From positions 558,001 through 622,000 of the forward strand of contig NZ_OY782507.1 in assembly GCF_963677725.1 (NCBI RefSeq): a DNA stretch of 64,000 nucleotides. The letters are read 5' to 3'. The notes beneath the pieces are model-generated. The model had not been told where the DNA came from and searched no databases. It was given only the letters and a program-made list of their open reading frames with translations. The position numbers were made by a program, and so were the translations under genes. This DNA comes from an uncultured Cohaesibacter sp. (GTDB taxonomy: Bacteria; Pseudomonadota; Alphaproteobacteria; Rhizobiales; Cohaesibacteraceae). Below are positions 9,327-19,508 of this stretch, in pieces (position 1 is the stretch's first letter; each line of letters begins with the position of its first letter).

Positions 9327-10937
9327 CTATTGCGCAGCGATGGAGGCCATTTGCAGATCAAAGCGATCCAATTCTGGCACTTGAATGGAATCAACCGGCA
9401 GGATCAGGCTGTCCTGATATCCAAAATGCTGCATGACGCTGCGAACCTGTTCGGCTACAGCTTTGCCTGTATCTGGCGCGTGAATACAGGCCAGCGCATC
9501 GCGCGCAATACCAAGACTTTTTAGCGCATAGTCATTGTCGTAATGGGTGCCAAGGTCGATCAAAACCATGTCGCAGGCCTGTTCCAAGGCCAGCAGAAGG
9601 GCATGGAAATCATGGCTGAAGAAGTCTTCCGGCACCAAGGCACGCCTGCCAGCATCAATATGATGAAGGCCTGTCACCTCATCAATCTGCACCAGATCGC
9701 TGTAGCTCGCGGTCTGATCGATCAGATCGGCAATGCCTGCATGATCTGACCCGCTATCAGCCAGCTTGACCAGAAAGACGGACTGATCGAGATCCATCAA
9801 CGCCTGCATCAGGCCATCTGAGAGATCCGTCCAGCATCCATCTTCTGACAGAAGCACGATGCGCTTGCGATGAGCGGCCAGCATTTGCAATGCTACGGCA
9901 TCGAGATCGAGTTCGGCGACATGCTCCAACTCAGGTGCTCGCGCTTTTTCAGGCTCACCTGAGCAACAGACTTCATTCTCATGTTTCTCGCCAACTGACG
10001 CGGGCACTTCAACCATCGGCGCGACCAATGGCAACGCAACGGGGAGTTCAGGCCGTGTTATGGTTCGCTCAATGCTCTGGCGGCGATTGCGCCGGGCGCG
10101 TAGCGATAACAAGCCGACGATGGGCAAAAAGCAGAGCCCGAATGTCAAACCAAACCGATCCAATGCATTGGCCTTGATCGAGAATTCAGGCAAGGAGGCC
10201 CGCTCCAACAGTCGGGCTTCTGGCGGTAGCAGGTCATATTTTTGCTTGGTCAGAGCCTGTTGGTGCAGGGCGCGCATGTTATTGAGAATGCGATCCGTGG
10301 CGGCAATGCTTTTCTGGATGCCCGAAATCCGTTGATTTTCTTTTGCGACCCATGCCTCACGCGCGCTTTCATCGGCAAGCTGTTGCATCGGGTTTGTGGC
10401 CAGTTCTGCGGTCAGGGCAACCTGCTGGTTTTCAATTGCAGCAATGTCGGCGGCCAATTTGCCTGCGGCCTCTAGCAGGTTATCAGCACGACGTGCTTTC
10501 AATTTATTCAGATAGGATACGGCAAGCCCGTTGGCCGCATTCATCGCCCCTGCCCGCTCCTTGTCTGTCACACGCAGGGTCAGGGTACGCAAGGCAGGGT
10601 CAAATGACAGGGCTGTTCTGGCAGCTTGCTTATGGGCTGCGTTTCCATCACCAAACAGCAATTGCGTGGCATCTGCGACGATTTTGTCTGCATCCTGCCA
10701 ATGAGCAAGTGGCGTATCGCCCCCCTGCTCCGGTACATAGCGTTCATTGGGCGCAAGGATCAGAATTCTCGCACTCGCACTGTAGCTCTCGTCTTGCAAG
10801 CCCACCCACAGCGCGCTGGCAGCCGACAAGACCAGCGATAGACCCAGAGCAAAAAGCCACCCTCTTCCAACACGCCTGATAGGCGGCTCTTCGGGCCGTT
10901 GATGGGTGTTTGCGATGGAGCCAATGGATTGAGACAT
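9327..10937 (-). CDS. Wzz/Wzc-like polysaccharide chain-length protein with degenerate kinase domain
   Basis: An inner-membrane polysaccharide co-polymerase of 536 residues. A first membrane helix (about 25-47) is followed by a periplasmic Wzz-type domain with coiled-coil tendency (150-235) and a second helix (263-281). The cytoplasmic half (345-520) has the layout of a BY-kinase/ParA-like domain. However, at the Walker A position (362-373, LLSEDGCWTDLS) there is no GK[ST], while a Walker-B-like MVLIDLGT remains (457-464), and no tyrosine-rich tail is present. I infer it cannot phosphorylate and acts as a scaffold. It diverges from the export lipoprotein gene at 11138. Confidence 0.75.
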   Translation of the reverse strand: MSQSIGSIANTHQRPEEPPIRRVGRGWLFALGLSLVLSAASALWVGLQDESYSASARILILAPNERYVPEQGGDTPLAHWQDADKIVADATQLLFGDGNAAHKQAARTALSFDPALRTLTLRVTDKERAGAMNAANGLAVSYLNKLKARRADNLLEAAGKLAADIAAIENQQVALTAELATNPMQQLADESAREAWVAKENQRISGIQKSIAATDRILNNMRALHQQALTKQKYDLLPPEARLLERASLPEFSIKANALDRFGLTFGLCFLPIVGLLSLRARRNRRQSIERTITRPELPVALPLVAPMVEVPASVGEKHENEVCCSGEPEKARAPELEHVAELDLDAVALQMLAAHRKRIVLLSEDGCWTDLSDGLMQALMDLDQSVFLVKLADSGSDHAGIADLIDQTASYSDLVQIDEVTGLHHIDAGRRALVPEDFFSHDFHALLLALEQACDMVLIDLGTHYDNDYALKSLGIARDALACIHAPDTGKAVAEQVRSVMQHFGYQDSLILPVDSIQVPELDRFDLQMASIAAQ

Positions 10938-11137
10938 GTTTCAGACCGATATACTAGGTGCCTGTAAATCCTGACACGGCATGGTAACCAGCTCCTTAAC
11001 AAAGTCGCCCCGCGGAAAATTTCGTGCCATTTTGCACGCATTACGTACAAATCAGGGTGCGAACGCTTTTGTCTTTACGCAGCATTAACCACAATAATTC
11101 ATATCTGGAAGGGTCATAATCAGATGAGTCGGTTCCG

Positions 11138-11695
11138 ATGTTTGTTCGTATTTTCGTTATTTTGGCAGTGATTTTCGGCCTCGCAGGCTGCTCCAGCTAC
11201 AGACCTGCAGGTGATGCCTTTCATAAGTCTCTGGTCGGGCCCTACCAGCTTGATTCCGGAGATCGGGTACGGCTGACTGTCTTTAATCAAAATGACCTCA
11301 ATAAAGAATATGCAGTAGACCAGTCGGGCTATATCTCAGTCCCACTGATCGGCAATGTGGTTGCCCGCGGGCGCGAGACAAATGATCTGGCGCGGGACAT
11401 TGCTGCACGTCTGGAAAATGGCTTCATCAAAAATCCCGATGTTTCTGTCGAGATTTCCCAATATCGCCCCTTCTTCGTCATGGGCGAAGTGACCACCGCC
11501 GGACAATATGCCTATGTCACAGGCATGACCGTGCAGACGGCGATTGCCATCGCTGGCGGCTTTTCGCCACGCGCTCAACAGCGCTATGTGGATGTCACGC
11601 GTCAGCTAAATGGCAAGATCCTGACAGGACGCGTCAAGTTGACGGCACCGGTGCGGCCGGGTGACACGATTTATGTGCGGGAACGCATTTTCTAG
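11138..11695 (+). CDS. Polysaccharide export lipoprotein (Wza/ExoF-like, short form)
   Basis: A periplasmic/outer-membrane protein of exopolysaccharide export. The signal peptide ends in lipobox LAGC, with lipid-modified Cys18. The 185 residues contain the Poly_export domain (YQLDSGDRVRLTVFNQNDLNKEY, about 41-63; SVPLIGNVVARGRETNDL) and one SLBB-like segment (YAYVTGMTVQTAIAIAGGFSPRA). It lacks the additional SLBB repeats and the C-terminal amphipathic helix of E. coli Wza, which is common for short alphaproteobacterial forms. The sugar transferase gene follows at 11856. Confidence 0.88.
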   Translation: MFVRIFVILAVIFGLAGCSSYRPAGDAFHKSLVGPYQLDSGDRVRLTVFNQNDLNKEYAVDQSGYISVPLIGNVVARGRETNDLARDIAARLENGFIKNPDVSVEISQYRPFFVMGEVTTAGQYAYVTGMTVQTAIAIAGGFSPRAQQRYVDVTRQLNGKILTGRVKLTAPVRPGDTIYVRERIF

Positions 11696-11855
11696 ACTTG
11701 ATCCTGATAGTCGACGCTCACTTTTGAACTTTTTTAACTACAACATCCAAAACCCGCTCAAGCGCGCGTCGAAATGTCCTCGGTTAAAACTTATTCAAAA
11801 ATTGACTGCTAATTGTCTTAGTCACAACCAAATTATAAAAACATGGTGTTGGACT

Positions 11856-13391
11856 ATGCAGGCTCTGGATCCGAAAACAGCTTTCTCCTCAAGCGCTGTT
11901 CTGGCGACGTCACAAGAGGACGACTTCCAGTCACATCCTCAAATATCTGACCTCGCACGCGAGGTCGCAGCTGAATTCTCGAAGACAACCTATTCGCCGA
12001 TGATGGTGCGCGGGCTGGTGCAGGCTTCCGACTTCCTGATCGTCCTGACGATGGGGCTTGTGGCCTATTCCATTGTTGGAGGGGCGCATTTTGCGGGCTA
12101 TGAATTGCCGCTGGTTTTCTCAGCGATTGGCGCGGCATTGTTCATGCTCTTCATGCTGTCCGCAGGTGGCTACAATGTGCATGAAATGAACAGTCTTGCG
12201 CCGCATCTGGGCAAAGTCATCGGCTCGATGACCATGTTGGTGGTGTTGTTCCTGCTGGTCAGTTTTCTCGCCGGCACCAGTCTTGAAAGCAATCGTGCTT
12301 GGCTTGGCACCTGGTTTACTCTGGGATTGGCGGTTCTATGCTCCATGCGGGCGGTGGAGACCCTTTTCATTCGCAGATGGCAGGCGGATGGACGCCTTGA
12401 GCGCCGTGCGGTGATTGTGGGGGGCGGCAAACCGGCTGCGGAAATCATTGAATCGCTTGAAAAGCAGGAAAACAACGACATTCGCATTTGCGGCATCTTT
12501 GATGACCGTGACGATGAGCGTTCACCCGCCATTGTGGCAGGCTATCCAAAGCTCGGCACCGTCAGTGATCTGGTTGAATTTTCCCGCCTTTGCAAAATTG
12601 ACATGCTGATCGTGACCATTCCGGTCACCGCCGAAAACCGCGTTCTGCAAATGCTGCACAAATTGTGGATCTTGCCGCTCGATATTCATCTGAGCGCCCA
12701 CATGAACAAGATGCAGTTCCGCCGTCGCACCTATAGCTATGTCGGCAATCTGCCCACTGTGCCGGTCTTTGCCAAGCCTATTGCCAACTGGGGCTCCCTA
12801 TTCAAGCGCGTGTTCGACATTGTCGTATCCACTGCGGCCATTGTCTTGCTCTCCCCGCTGTTGGTTGGCACGGCCATCGCCATCAAACGAGATAGCGAAG
12901 GGCCGATTATCTTCAAGCAGAAGCGTCTTGGCTTTAACAATGAAGAAGTACTCGTCTATAAATTCCGCTCGCTCTATCACAAGAGTTGCGACCAAAAGGC
13001 GGAAAAGTCCGTTACCAAGAATGACAACCGCGTCACGAAGGTCGGCCGCTTCATTCGCAAGACTTCGATTGATGAATTGCCGCAATTGTTCAACGTTTTG
13101 ATGGGGACTCTCTCCCTCGTCGGACCGCGCCCTCATGTGCCGCGGCAACAAACAAACAACAAGTTGTTCGAAGAGGTTGCCGACGGCTATATGGCGCGCC
13201 ACAAAGTCAAACCGGGAATCACTGGCTGGGCGCAAATCCATGGTTGGCGCGGTGAGATCGATGATCCGGAGAAACTCAAACAGCGCGTTCAGCATGATAT
13301 CTATTATATCGAAAACTGGTCGCTGACGATGGATCTCTATATCCTGGCAGTCACCCCGTTCAAGTTGTTCAATCATGACAATGCCTATTGA
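11856..13391 (+). CDS. Undecaprenyl-phosphate sugar phosphotransferase (exopolysaccharide-initiating, polyprenyl glycosylphosphotransferase family)
   Basis: It transfers a sugar-1-phosphate to undecaprenyl phosphate to start repeat-unit assembly. The start is the ATG at 11856 ([10 protein letters not shown], 511 residues); a longer open frame overlaps the preceding gene and is not conserved-looking. Four N-terminal membrane helices (about 50-165) are followed by a Rossmann-like CoA-binding-type domain ([16 protein letters not shown]). The C-terminal bacterial sugar transferase domain has [58 protein letters not shown] and LVGPRPHV. The DELPQ and GPRP signatures are intact. A 12-bp-stem terminator follows. 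Confidence 0.92.
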   Translation: MQALDPKTAFSSSAVLATSQEDDFQSHPQISDLAREVAAEFSKTTYSPMMVRGLVQASDFLIVLTMGLVAYSIVGGAHFAGYELPLVFSAIGAALFMLFMLSAGGYNVHEMNSLAPHLGKVIGSMTMLVVLFLLVSFLAGTSLESNRAWLGTWFTLGLAVLCSMRAVETLFIRRWQADGRLERRAVIVGGGKPAAEIIESLEKQENNDIRICGIFDDRDDERSPAIVAGYPKLGTVSDLVEFSRLCKIDMLIVTIPVTAENRVLQMLHKLWILPLDIHLSAHMNKMQFRRRTYSYVGNLPTVPVFAKPIANWGSLFKRVFDIVVSTAAIVLLSPLLVGTAIAIKRDSEGPIIFKQKRLGFNNEEVLVYKFRSLYHKSCDQKAEKSVTKNDNRVTKVGRFIRKTSIDELPQLFNVLMGTLSLVGPRPHVPRQQTNNKLFEEVADGYMARHKVKPGITGWAQIHGWRGEIDDPEKLKQRVQHDIYYIENWSLTMDLYILAVTPFKLFNHDNAY

Positions 13392-13425
13392 TTGAAGCGA
13401 CTGATCGAACCAAGACATTTGTATC

Positions 13426-13457
13426 AAGGCCAGCATTCGGAATGCTGGCCTTTTTGC
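13426..13457 (+). terminator. Rho-independent terminator of the exopolysaccharide transferase gene
   Basis: A 12-bp perfect stem AAGGCCAGCATT (13426-13437) / AATGCTGGCCTT (13441-13452) with a CGG loop is followed by T residues. Confidence 0.88.
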
Positions 13458-13539
13458 GTTTTCCAATCGGAAAGCGAACTTTGTATTGCATTTCAAAGAG
13501 TTTGCTTGAGGATAATTCCCTTCCTCCTACCAAGTTTTA

Positions 13540-13568
13540 TTGCAAGCCGATGACAATGTGCCTATAAA
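13540..13568 (+). promoter_or_regulatory. Sigma-70-type promoter for tRNA-Pro
   Basis: -35 TTGCAA (13540-13545), a 17-base spacer and -10 TATAAA (13563-13568) lie 10 bases before the first tRNA base, so transcription would begin just upstream of the mature 5' end. Confidence 0.75.
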
Positions 13569-13578
13569 GCTCACGTGT

Positions 13579-13655
<77 letters not shown>

Positions 13656-14008
13656 TTTTTCTTTTCCCCAATGATCTGATTTCGTTCAATTGTGCCTGCT
13701 GCGCACGATTGGATTGCGCTTGAGTTTTGCCCAATAGTCACAATCGTCAGACTGATTGGACCGGTCCCGCGCAACAATGCGCCTTGGATCAAGTCTTGAG
13801 CGTCTCATGAGGCATGTCACCAGACCTGACATGTGTCTTTGAAATGGTGGTTTGGAAACAACCTTCCTATCTCTTCCTTTTTTACGCCAGCAGCGCTTTT
13901 CAGGAATTTTTTCCAATCAAAAGCTTTTATCCCAACAATCACTGTGACAAAATAACTCAGTAGAATTTTATATTTTGCGCTTCGAAGTCATTTTGTTAGG
14001 CGGCTCAT
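13656..14008 (+). other. Intergenic region between tRNA-Pro and the flavocytochrome gene
   Basis: 353 bases with no credible gene. A T-rich stretch directly follows the tRNA. The last 120 bases are AT-rich and end in AGGCGG about 8 bases before the TTG start at 14009. No integrase remnant or second copy of the tRNA 3' end was seen here. Confidence 0.6.
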
Positions 14009-15268
14009 TTGATTGCATTTGTTGTTGTTTTAGCGCCGGTTGTCATCACAGCCCTGCTCGTTATCCCCGCTGCCAGTTGGTCAAATGGCGAGACATGGGG
14101 GTCACTGACTGCGGCTGGCATTGCCTATAGCCTGATGGCGGTCAACATCGTGCTTTCGGCCCGGTATCGTCCGCTGGAAAAGCTGTTCGGTGGACTGGAT
14201 CGCGTCTATTTTGCCCATAAGTGGCTCGGGATTTCTGCCTTCGGCTTTATGCTGATCCATTACCTGATCGAACCGAATTTCAAGGGCCTTGCCCTGTCGT
14301 CGCAACTCAACGAAGTCGCGGCGGAAGTCGGCGATATTTGCTTTTTAGCGCTTGCCGGGCTGATTCTGATCAGTTTTGTGAAGCGAATACCCAAGGTGCC
14401 CCACGAAATTCCCTATCGGATCTGGCGCTGGAGCCACAATCTGATGGGTCCGCTCTTCATCGCCATATCGTTCCATCAAGCCTTTATCAAGCGCCCCTAT
14501 TCCGGTGCGGACGCGCTGTCCGATTGGCTCAATATTCTGGCCGTAATCGGTATTGTCAGCTACCTCTACGGTCTGATTATGCCTTGGCTGCGCAACAAGA
14601 AATATGAGGTTGTCTCCGTTGACAGACTGCCGATTGGAACCGTCATTCGATTGAAGCCCAAGGGAAAAGGAATCAAGATCAAAGCCGGTCAGTTTGCCTT
14701 CCTGTCGATCCAAAAATCCGGATTGAAAGAAGCCCACCCTTTCACGGTTGCCACAGCAGAAGACGATGGCACGCTGACATTCGCCATCCGCCCCTTGGGT
14801 GACTTCACAAAGCGGCTTCGAGACAGCATTGACGTGGGCGATGTCGCCTCTGTCGCGGGCGGCTATGGGGGCTTCGCACTTAAGGAAAGCCATGGCAATC
14901 AGGTCTGGCTTGCCGGTGGAATCGGGATCACGCCCTTTTTGTCCTTCTCCCACACCCTGCCGCCAAAGCCCAATGGTGGCTCTTATCATCTGATCCATGT
15001 TGTCAGCGACGCCGAGCAGGCAATCAGTAGACAGGCCCTCGAAGCCATTGCCATGGAACGGGACGACTTCCATTACAGCCTTTATTCATCAGCGGACAAT
15101 GGGCGGTTCAACGCACAGAAGCTGACCGAATTGCTGGCCTTTGATGCAGCGGGTTCAGACCTTTGGTTCTGTGGTCCGACACCCATGCGCCTCGCAATCG
15201 AAAAGGGGCTGAAAAGCCTCGGGCAGTCGCCGAAGACAATTCATTTTGAACGTTTTGAGTTTCGTTAA
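14009..15268 (+). CDS. NOX/ferric-reductase-like transmembrane flavocytochrome
   Basis: It is predicted to carry electrons from cytosolic NAD(P)H through FAD and two b hemes across the inner membrane. In the 419-residue protein, about six membrane helices fill residues 1-195. Paired histidines H70/H84 and H143/H156 are spaced 14 and 13 apart, matching the bis-heme pattern of the FRE/NOX superfamily. The cytosolic part has the FAD-binding HPFTVAT (243-249), NAD(P)-binding GGIGITPF (303-310) and the WFCGP motif (386-390). The TTG start is chosen because AGGCGG precedes it and no in-frame ATG fits. The acceptor could be Fe(III), oxygen or the downstream cytochrome. A 39-base gap to the next gene suggests an operon. 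Confidence 0.85.
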   Translation: MIAFVVVLAPVVITALLVIPAASWSNGETWGSLTAAGIAYSLMAVNIVLSARYRPLEKLFGGLDRVYFAHKWLGISAFGFMLIHYLIEPNFKGLALSSQLNEVAAEVGDICFLALAGLILISFVKRIPKVPHEIPYRIWRWSHNLMGPLFIAISFHQAFIKRPYSGADALSDWLNILAVIGIVSYLYGLIMPWLRNKKYEVVSVDRLPIGTVIRLKPKGKGIKIKAGQFAFLSIQKSGLKEAHPFTVATAEDDGTLTFAIRPLGDFTKRLRDSIDVGDVASVAGGYGGFALKESHGNQVWLAGGIGITPFLSFSHTLPPKPNGGSYHLIHVVSDAEQAISRQALEAIAMERDDFHYSLYSSADNGRFNAQKLTELLAFDAAGSDLWFCGPTPMRLAIEKGLKSLGQSPKTIHFERFEFR

Positions 15269-15307
15269 TCGCACTACGACCGACCAAGCAAGATTTCAGG
15301 AAAAACC

Positions 15308-18300
15308 ATGGACACCAACTATTTGCTCTTTCGCCGCAACACAAAGATCTGGCTGCTTTCTGGTCTGATCGGGCTTGCCAGTCCATTTGCCAGCGCGTTT
15401 GTCGGTTCGAATGCCTCTGCTGTCGCGCAACAATTGTTTGAAAAAGGCGCTTTTTCCGATTACAGCCCAAATGTCGAGAATGGCAAATATATGTTCGCGG
15501 CAAGTGGCTGTGCGGTCTGCCATGCCAGCCCAAATGACCCGGATGTTTTGTCCGGCGGGCTGAAGATGGAAACTGCCATCGGCGAATTCTATACCCCCAA
15601 TATTTCCCCCAGTGCACAGGGCATTGGCGGCTGGTCCAAGGCCGAATTCCTCAATGCTGTGATGCGCGGCGTTTCACCCGACGGGGATCACTATTATCCA
15701 ACCTTCCCCTATACATCGTATGCAGGCTTGAAGCCGCAAGACGTACTCGACATTCAAGCCTATATCGCGACCCTGCCAAAATCCGACAACAGTCCTCAGG
15801 CGCACAAAATCGGCTTTCCCTATAATTTCCAGACCACCATTTCGCTCTGGAAAATGTCCAACGAACCGACTGCGGCCTTTGTGCCCGGCGACAACAGCCC
15901 CGAAGCGCGCGGCAAATATCTGGTTGAAGCGGCAGGCCACTGCAATGAATGTCATACCCCGCGTGACCTCACTTTCAATCTGGAGGAAAGTCAGAGATTC
16001 ACAGGTGCCAAGGGATTGACCGGTGCCTTCGCTCCGGCGATTACGGCAGAGGCGCTAAGTTCGGTTTCTGCGACACATTTTACCGAGAATATCCTTGGTG
16101 GTGCGCAGAAGATTTCCGGATCTGCCATCGCCGATCCCATGATGTTTCATCTGGCGAAACAATTGGGCACCCTGTCCAAGGAAGATCGCAATGCGATCTA
16201 TACCTATCTGACCGGCAAAACCCCGCCTGCACCGAAGAAACAGAATTTCGCGCAAGCCGCTTGCGGGGTTGATGAAGAGGTCAGCCTGACAGATGCTGGC
16301 GGCGATGATGCCCTGGCCAGGAAGGTCGACGATTTCATGGGCAAATATTGTCGCAATTGTCATGGCCCCGGTGAACGCGCCCAAGGCTCGTACCCGGCTG
16401 GCGATCTGACATCCATTGCCCGTGATCCGGTTTTTGTGACCCCGGGCAACCCTGAAAAATCGATCCTTTATCAAAGTGTAGCGGCAAGCCGAATGCCTCT
16501 TGGCAAGATGCCCAGCAGTGAGGAGATCAAAATCCTTGCCGACTGGATCACCTCTCTTGGCACCCAAGCGGCCCCTGCTGCGTCTCTCAAGGCAAGCAAG
16601 CCCGCACGCAATCGAGACTTTGTCAAAAGGGAACAGATTGTGCGCGCTGCCTTGGCTGACTTGAGCAAGCTGGACGAGCAAGATCGACGCCACATGCGTT
16701 ACTTCGATTTGCGCTCGCAATATAATGTAGTGCATGGCTGCGAGACCGCAGAACAAGCGCAGAAAAGGCTGAAATTCTACCGCGGCGCTTTTCTCAAACT
16801 GCTCAATTCGCTGTCCTATGGCCCGCGCCTGTTGGCGCCAGACCCTGTCGAAGGCACAGATGGCTTGCTCCTGCGGGTCGATCTGCGCGATTTGAAATGG
16901 TCCGAGGAGGACTATAACGCCCTCGTCAAAGACTATATTTACGGCGTCGCACCGGACAGCGACAACGAGTTATTGTCCCTTGCACTTGGCACGCAAACCA
17001 AGCTGCCCATCATGCGTGCGGACTGGTTCATGTCCAACGCCTCCAAGCCAAAGATGTATGCCAAATTGCTGAAGCTTCCAGACCATATCAAGACGCTGGA
17101 GACAAGGCTCGGCATTGACGCCAAACGCAACATCGAAGATCGTCGCATTCTGCGTGCAGGCTTCTTCCAAGGGGCGTCTGCGGTATCGGATCACAACCGC
17201 CTGCTTGAACGCCACGATATGCCGCTTGGTGGCTATTACTGGAAAAGCTATGACTTTGCTGGCGATGTGCGCCATCAAAATCTGAAGCAATTCCCCCATG
17301 GTCCGAGGAATTTGGGGCAGTTGCCGCTCAATTTCGATCCCTTTGAGCATGATGGCGGTGAAATGATTTTCTCGCTGCCAAACGGCATGCAGGCTTATTA
17401 TCTCTCGGACGGCAAAGGCAATGCCATTCAGGAAGGTCCGACCAGCGTGGTTTCCTTCCGGTCTCGACCAATCGGCAAAGGCATTACAATTGTCAATGGC
17501 CGCTCCTGCTTCTCGTGCCATGCGGATGGCATCATCTCAAAGCGAGATACCATGCGAGCGCATATCGAGACCTCATCGCTCTTCTCGCTTGATCAGCGCG
17601 ATTTTCTGCTCGGCATGTATGTCACGCAGGACGAACTGAACCGCTCCTATGATCAGGATCGTGTGCGCTTTATGCGGGCGCTGACAGATCTTGGGGTTTC
17701 GGAGAAAACTCCGAACGGGGTTGAGCGATCCATGAGTTCTCCGGACGGGACGAGTGAAATCATCACCTGGTATGCGGATCTCTATGAGGCCGACATGGAC
17801 TTTGATGCCATTGCTGGTGAATTCGACATGACGCCGGACGAATTCAAAGATGCCATCATGCGGATTTCCGATGGCGAAACCTTGCGCATCGCCCTTGACT
17901 GGATGCGAAGACTGGATGCAGGCCTCAAGGTGCCTCGTATCGAGCTGGAGAGCCACTATGCCTATATGCTGGGCTTCCTCAAGCAGCTCAAGCCGCTTGA
18001 GGCCTATCAGGTTGCCAATTACAAGGCTGAGCCGACACCGATCCAGCGTGAGGAATATCAACAATCCCTTGGCACCGATTACAAGGTCCAGCGCCCGGAT
18101 ATCAAAGTGCTGTCAGAGGCGGACAACAAGACCGAAGACGGTAAAAATAGCAAGTTGCGGCTCGCTCTGCATGTGCCTTCGACCCGCGTCAAGGTCGATG
18201 ATCTGCTGGCCTTTAAACTGACGGCCAACCGGGCTTGCGAATTGCAGCTCTTCTATGTGCAGGAAGATGGCAAGGTTCTTGAATTCCCAAGTGCCATTGT

Positions 18301-18586
18301 CGGCGATCCGCATATCATTGCCGGCAAGGCCAAGCAGGTTCCGGATCCGAACTCCGAGCATCAGGCGCGTTTCAGTGAGCCTGCCTCGGTTGAAACCTTG
18401 GTGGCCTATTGCCGCGAAGGCGGGCTTGGAAACAGACGCCTGTCTGCTGATGATGCATACAAGCTGGTGCAGAAAAACGGCCCCGGTGCCGGGGCAAAGG
18501 CCCTGACGTTTGAATTGGTGAAACGCACCAAAGAGACCAAGGGCAAAGAAGCCGTTCACATGGTCCAATTCGAAGTCATGCCTTAG
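15308..18586 (+). CDS. Large exported cytochrome c with four CxxCH motifs and C-terminal DUF4384-like domain
   Basis: A 1092-residue periplasmic protein of unassigned function. A signal peptide (residues 1-41, AxA-type end near AVA) is followed by two cytochrome-c-like domains (CAVCH 68-72, CNECH 212-216; the layout of alcohol-dehydrogenase cytochrome subunits). A third domain of the planctomycete/FixP kind follows (CRNCH 348-352, with SRMPLGKMP as probable Met ligand). A long middle region (about 440-900) contains RYFDLRSQYN, KLLNSLSYG and LLRVDLRDLKWSEEDYN, then a fourth site, CFSCH (734-738). The end (949-1045) resembles DUF4384. AGGA precedes the ATG. It lies between the flavocytochrome and an OmpA-domain gene, making electron relay plausible. 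Confidence 0.8.
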   Translation: MDTNYLLFRRNTKIWLLSGLIGLASPFASAFVGSNASAVAQQLFEKGAFSDYSPNVENGKYMFAASGCAVCHASPNDPDVLSGGLKMETAIGEFYTPNISPSAQGIGGWSKAEFLNAVMRGVSPDGDHYYPTFPYTSYAGLKPQDVLDIQAYIATLPKSDNSPQAHKIGFPYNFQTTISLWKMSNEPTAAFVPGDNSPEARGKYLVEAAGHCNECHTPRDLTFNLEESQRFTGAKGLTGAFAPAITAEALSSVSATHFTENILGGAQKISGSAIADPMMFHLAKQLGTLSKEDRNAIYTYLTGKTPPAPKKQNFAQAACGVDEEVSLTDAGGDDALARKVDDFMGKYCRNCHGPGERAQGSYPAGDLTSIARDPVFVTPGNPEKSILYQSVAASRMPLGKMPSSEEIKILADWITSLGTQAAPAASLKASKPARNRDFVKREQIVRAALADLSKLDEQDRRHMRYFDLRSQYNVVHGCETAEQAQKRLKFYRGAFLKLLNSLSYGPRLLAPDPVEGTDGLLLRVDLRDLKWSEEDYNALVKDYIYGVAPDSDNELLSLALGTQTKLPIMRADWFMSNASKPKMYAKLLKLPDHIKTLETRLGIDAKRNIEDRRILRAGFFQGASAVSDHNRLLERHDMPLGGYYWKSYDFAGDVRHQNLKQFPHGPRNLGQLPLNFDPFEHDGGEMIFSLPNGMQAYYLSDGKGNAIQEGPTSVVSFRSRPIGKGITIVNGRSCFSCHADGIISKRDTMRAHIETSSLFSLDQRDFLLGMYVTQDELNRSYDQDRVRFMRALTDLGVSEKTPNGVERSMSSPDGTSEIITWYADLYEADMDFDAIAGEFDMTPDEFKDAIMRISDGETLRIALDWMRRLDAGLKVPRIELESHYAYMLGFLKQLKPLEAYQVANYKAEPTPIQREEYQQSLGTDYKVQRPDIKVLSEADNKTEDGKNSKLRLALHVPSTRVKVDDLLAFKLTANRACELQLFYVQEDGKVLEFPSAIVGDPHIIAGKAKQVPDPNSEHQARFSEPASVETLVAYCREGGLGNRRLSADDAYKLVQKNGPGAGAKALTFELVKRTKETKGKEAVHMVQFEVMP

Positions 18587-18596
18587 GAGATGTGAC

Positions 18597-19508
18597 ATGA
18601 ACAAATTTCAAACACGTCTTCTATTCATCGCCGGGCTGCTGCTGTCCTGTGGCTGGATCTTACCCGTCAATGCTGCCTGCAATAGCGCGGATGCGGCGCT
18701 CAAGGCCCTCAAGGAGAGCGATCTCAAAGCTGGGGAGGCTGTGATCGCCGCCTCCCTCAGCAACCGCGATTGCTCTGCTGAAGAGCGACAACAGACCTTT
18801 AGATATGCCTCGCTTATCAAGTTCAATCAGATCAGCGCCGCCATCCAAGGAGGCGCGCCGCTTGAACAATTCGAGGACGCGCTTGGCGACTGGGAGAAAG
18901 CCGGAGCCTCCTGGCAGATTTTCGACGCCCTTGGTGACATTGCGCGCAAGAAGAAAGACTTTGCCAAGGCCGCGGATTATTATCTGATTGCCTTGGAAGA
19001 AGCGTCAGACGCGACCCATACGCCGGACTGGATGGCTCCGGACGAAGCCTATATTCGGCATCTTGACAAATCTGCGACCGAAATGCGTCTCGCCTCCAAT
19101 GCACCGCCTCGCCTGTCGATTAGAAGCGGCTGCAAGATTTCCTATCGCTCGGTAACGATCCGTAAGAAAACCACCCCTATTCGCTTCAAGTTTGGCAAAG
19201 CCGAATTTGCCGATCACAGCGAAGCCGCCGCGATGGACCTTTTCAAATGTCTTCAGTCTGTTGGCGCCAAGGGAGTGACGTTGGTTGGCCATACGGACCC
19301 GGTCGGCAGCGATGACGTCAATCAAGAGCTCTCCGAGCGACGGGCTGAGAGGCTTGCCAGCTTCTTGTTAAATCAAGGCTTTAAGGGCGACATCGCAACA
19401 GTGGGCAAAGGGGAAAGCGAACCTTTCAAGGTCGATGATCCCACCGCCTATGACACAGAGACCCTTAATCAAATGCATAGGCGTGTCGATGCCAATATCA
19501 TTCGATAG
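18597..19508 (+). CDS. OmpA-domain periplasmic protein with helical repeat N-terminus
   Basis: A 303-residue exported protein. The signal peptide runs to about residue 26 (VNAACNSADA). Residues 30-170 are alpha-helical with a TPR-like repeat (GDIARKKKDFAKAADYYLIALEEA). The C-terminal 110 residues are an OmpA peptidoglycan-binding domain: IRFKFGKAEFADHSEAA, then GHTDPVGSDDVNQELSERRAERL with the conserved Asp and Arg that bind diaminopimelate. There is no beta-barrel, so it probably tethers a complex to the cell wall. It starts 10 bases after the cytochrome stop and overlaps the next gene by 20 bases, giving strong evidence for one operon. Confidence 0.82.
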   Translation: MNKFQTRLLFIAGLLLSCGWILPVNAACNSADAALKALKESDLKAGEAVIAASLSNRDCSAEERQQTFRYASLIKFNQISAAIQGGAPLEQFEDALGDWEKAGASWQIFDALGDIARKKKDFAKAADYYLIALEEASDATHTPDWMAPDEAYIRHLDKSATEMRLASNAPPRLSIRSGCKISYRSVTIRKKTTPIRFKFGKAEFADHSEAAAMDLFKCLQSVGAKGVTLVGHTDPVGSDDVNQELSERRAERLASFLLNQGFKGDIATVGKGESEPFKVDDPTAYDTETLNQMHRRVDANIIR

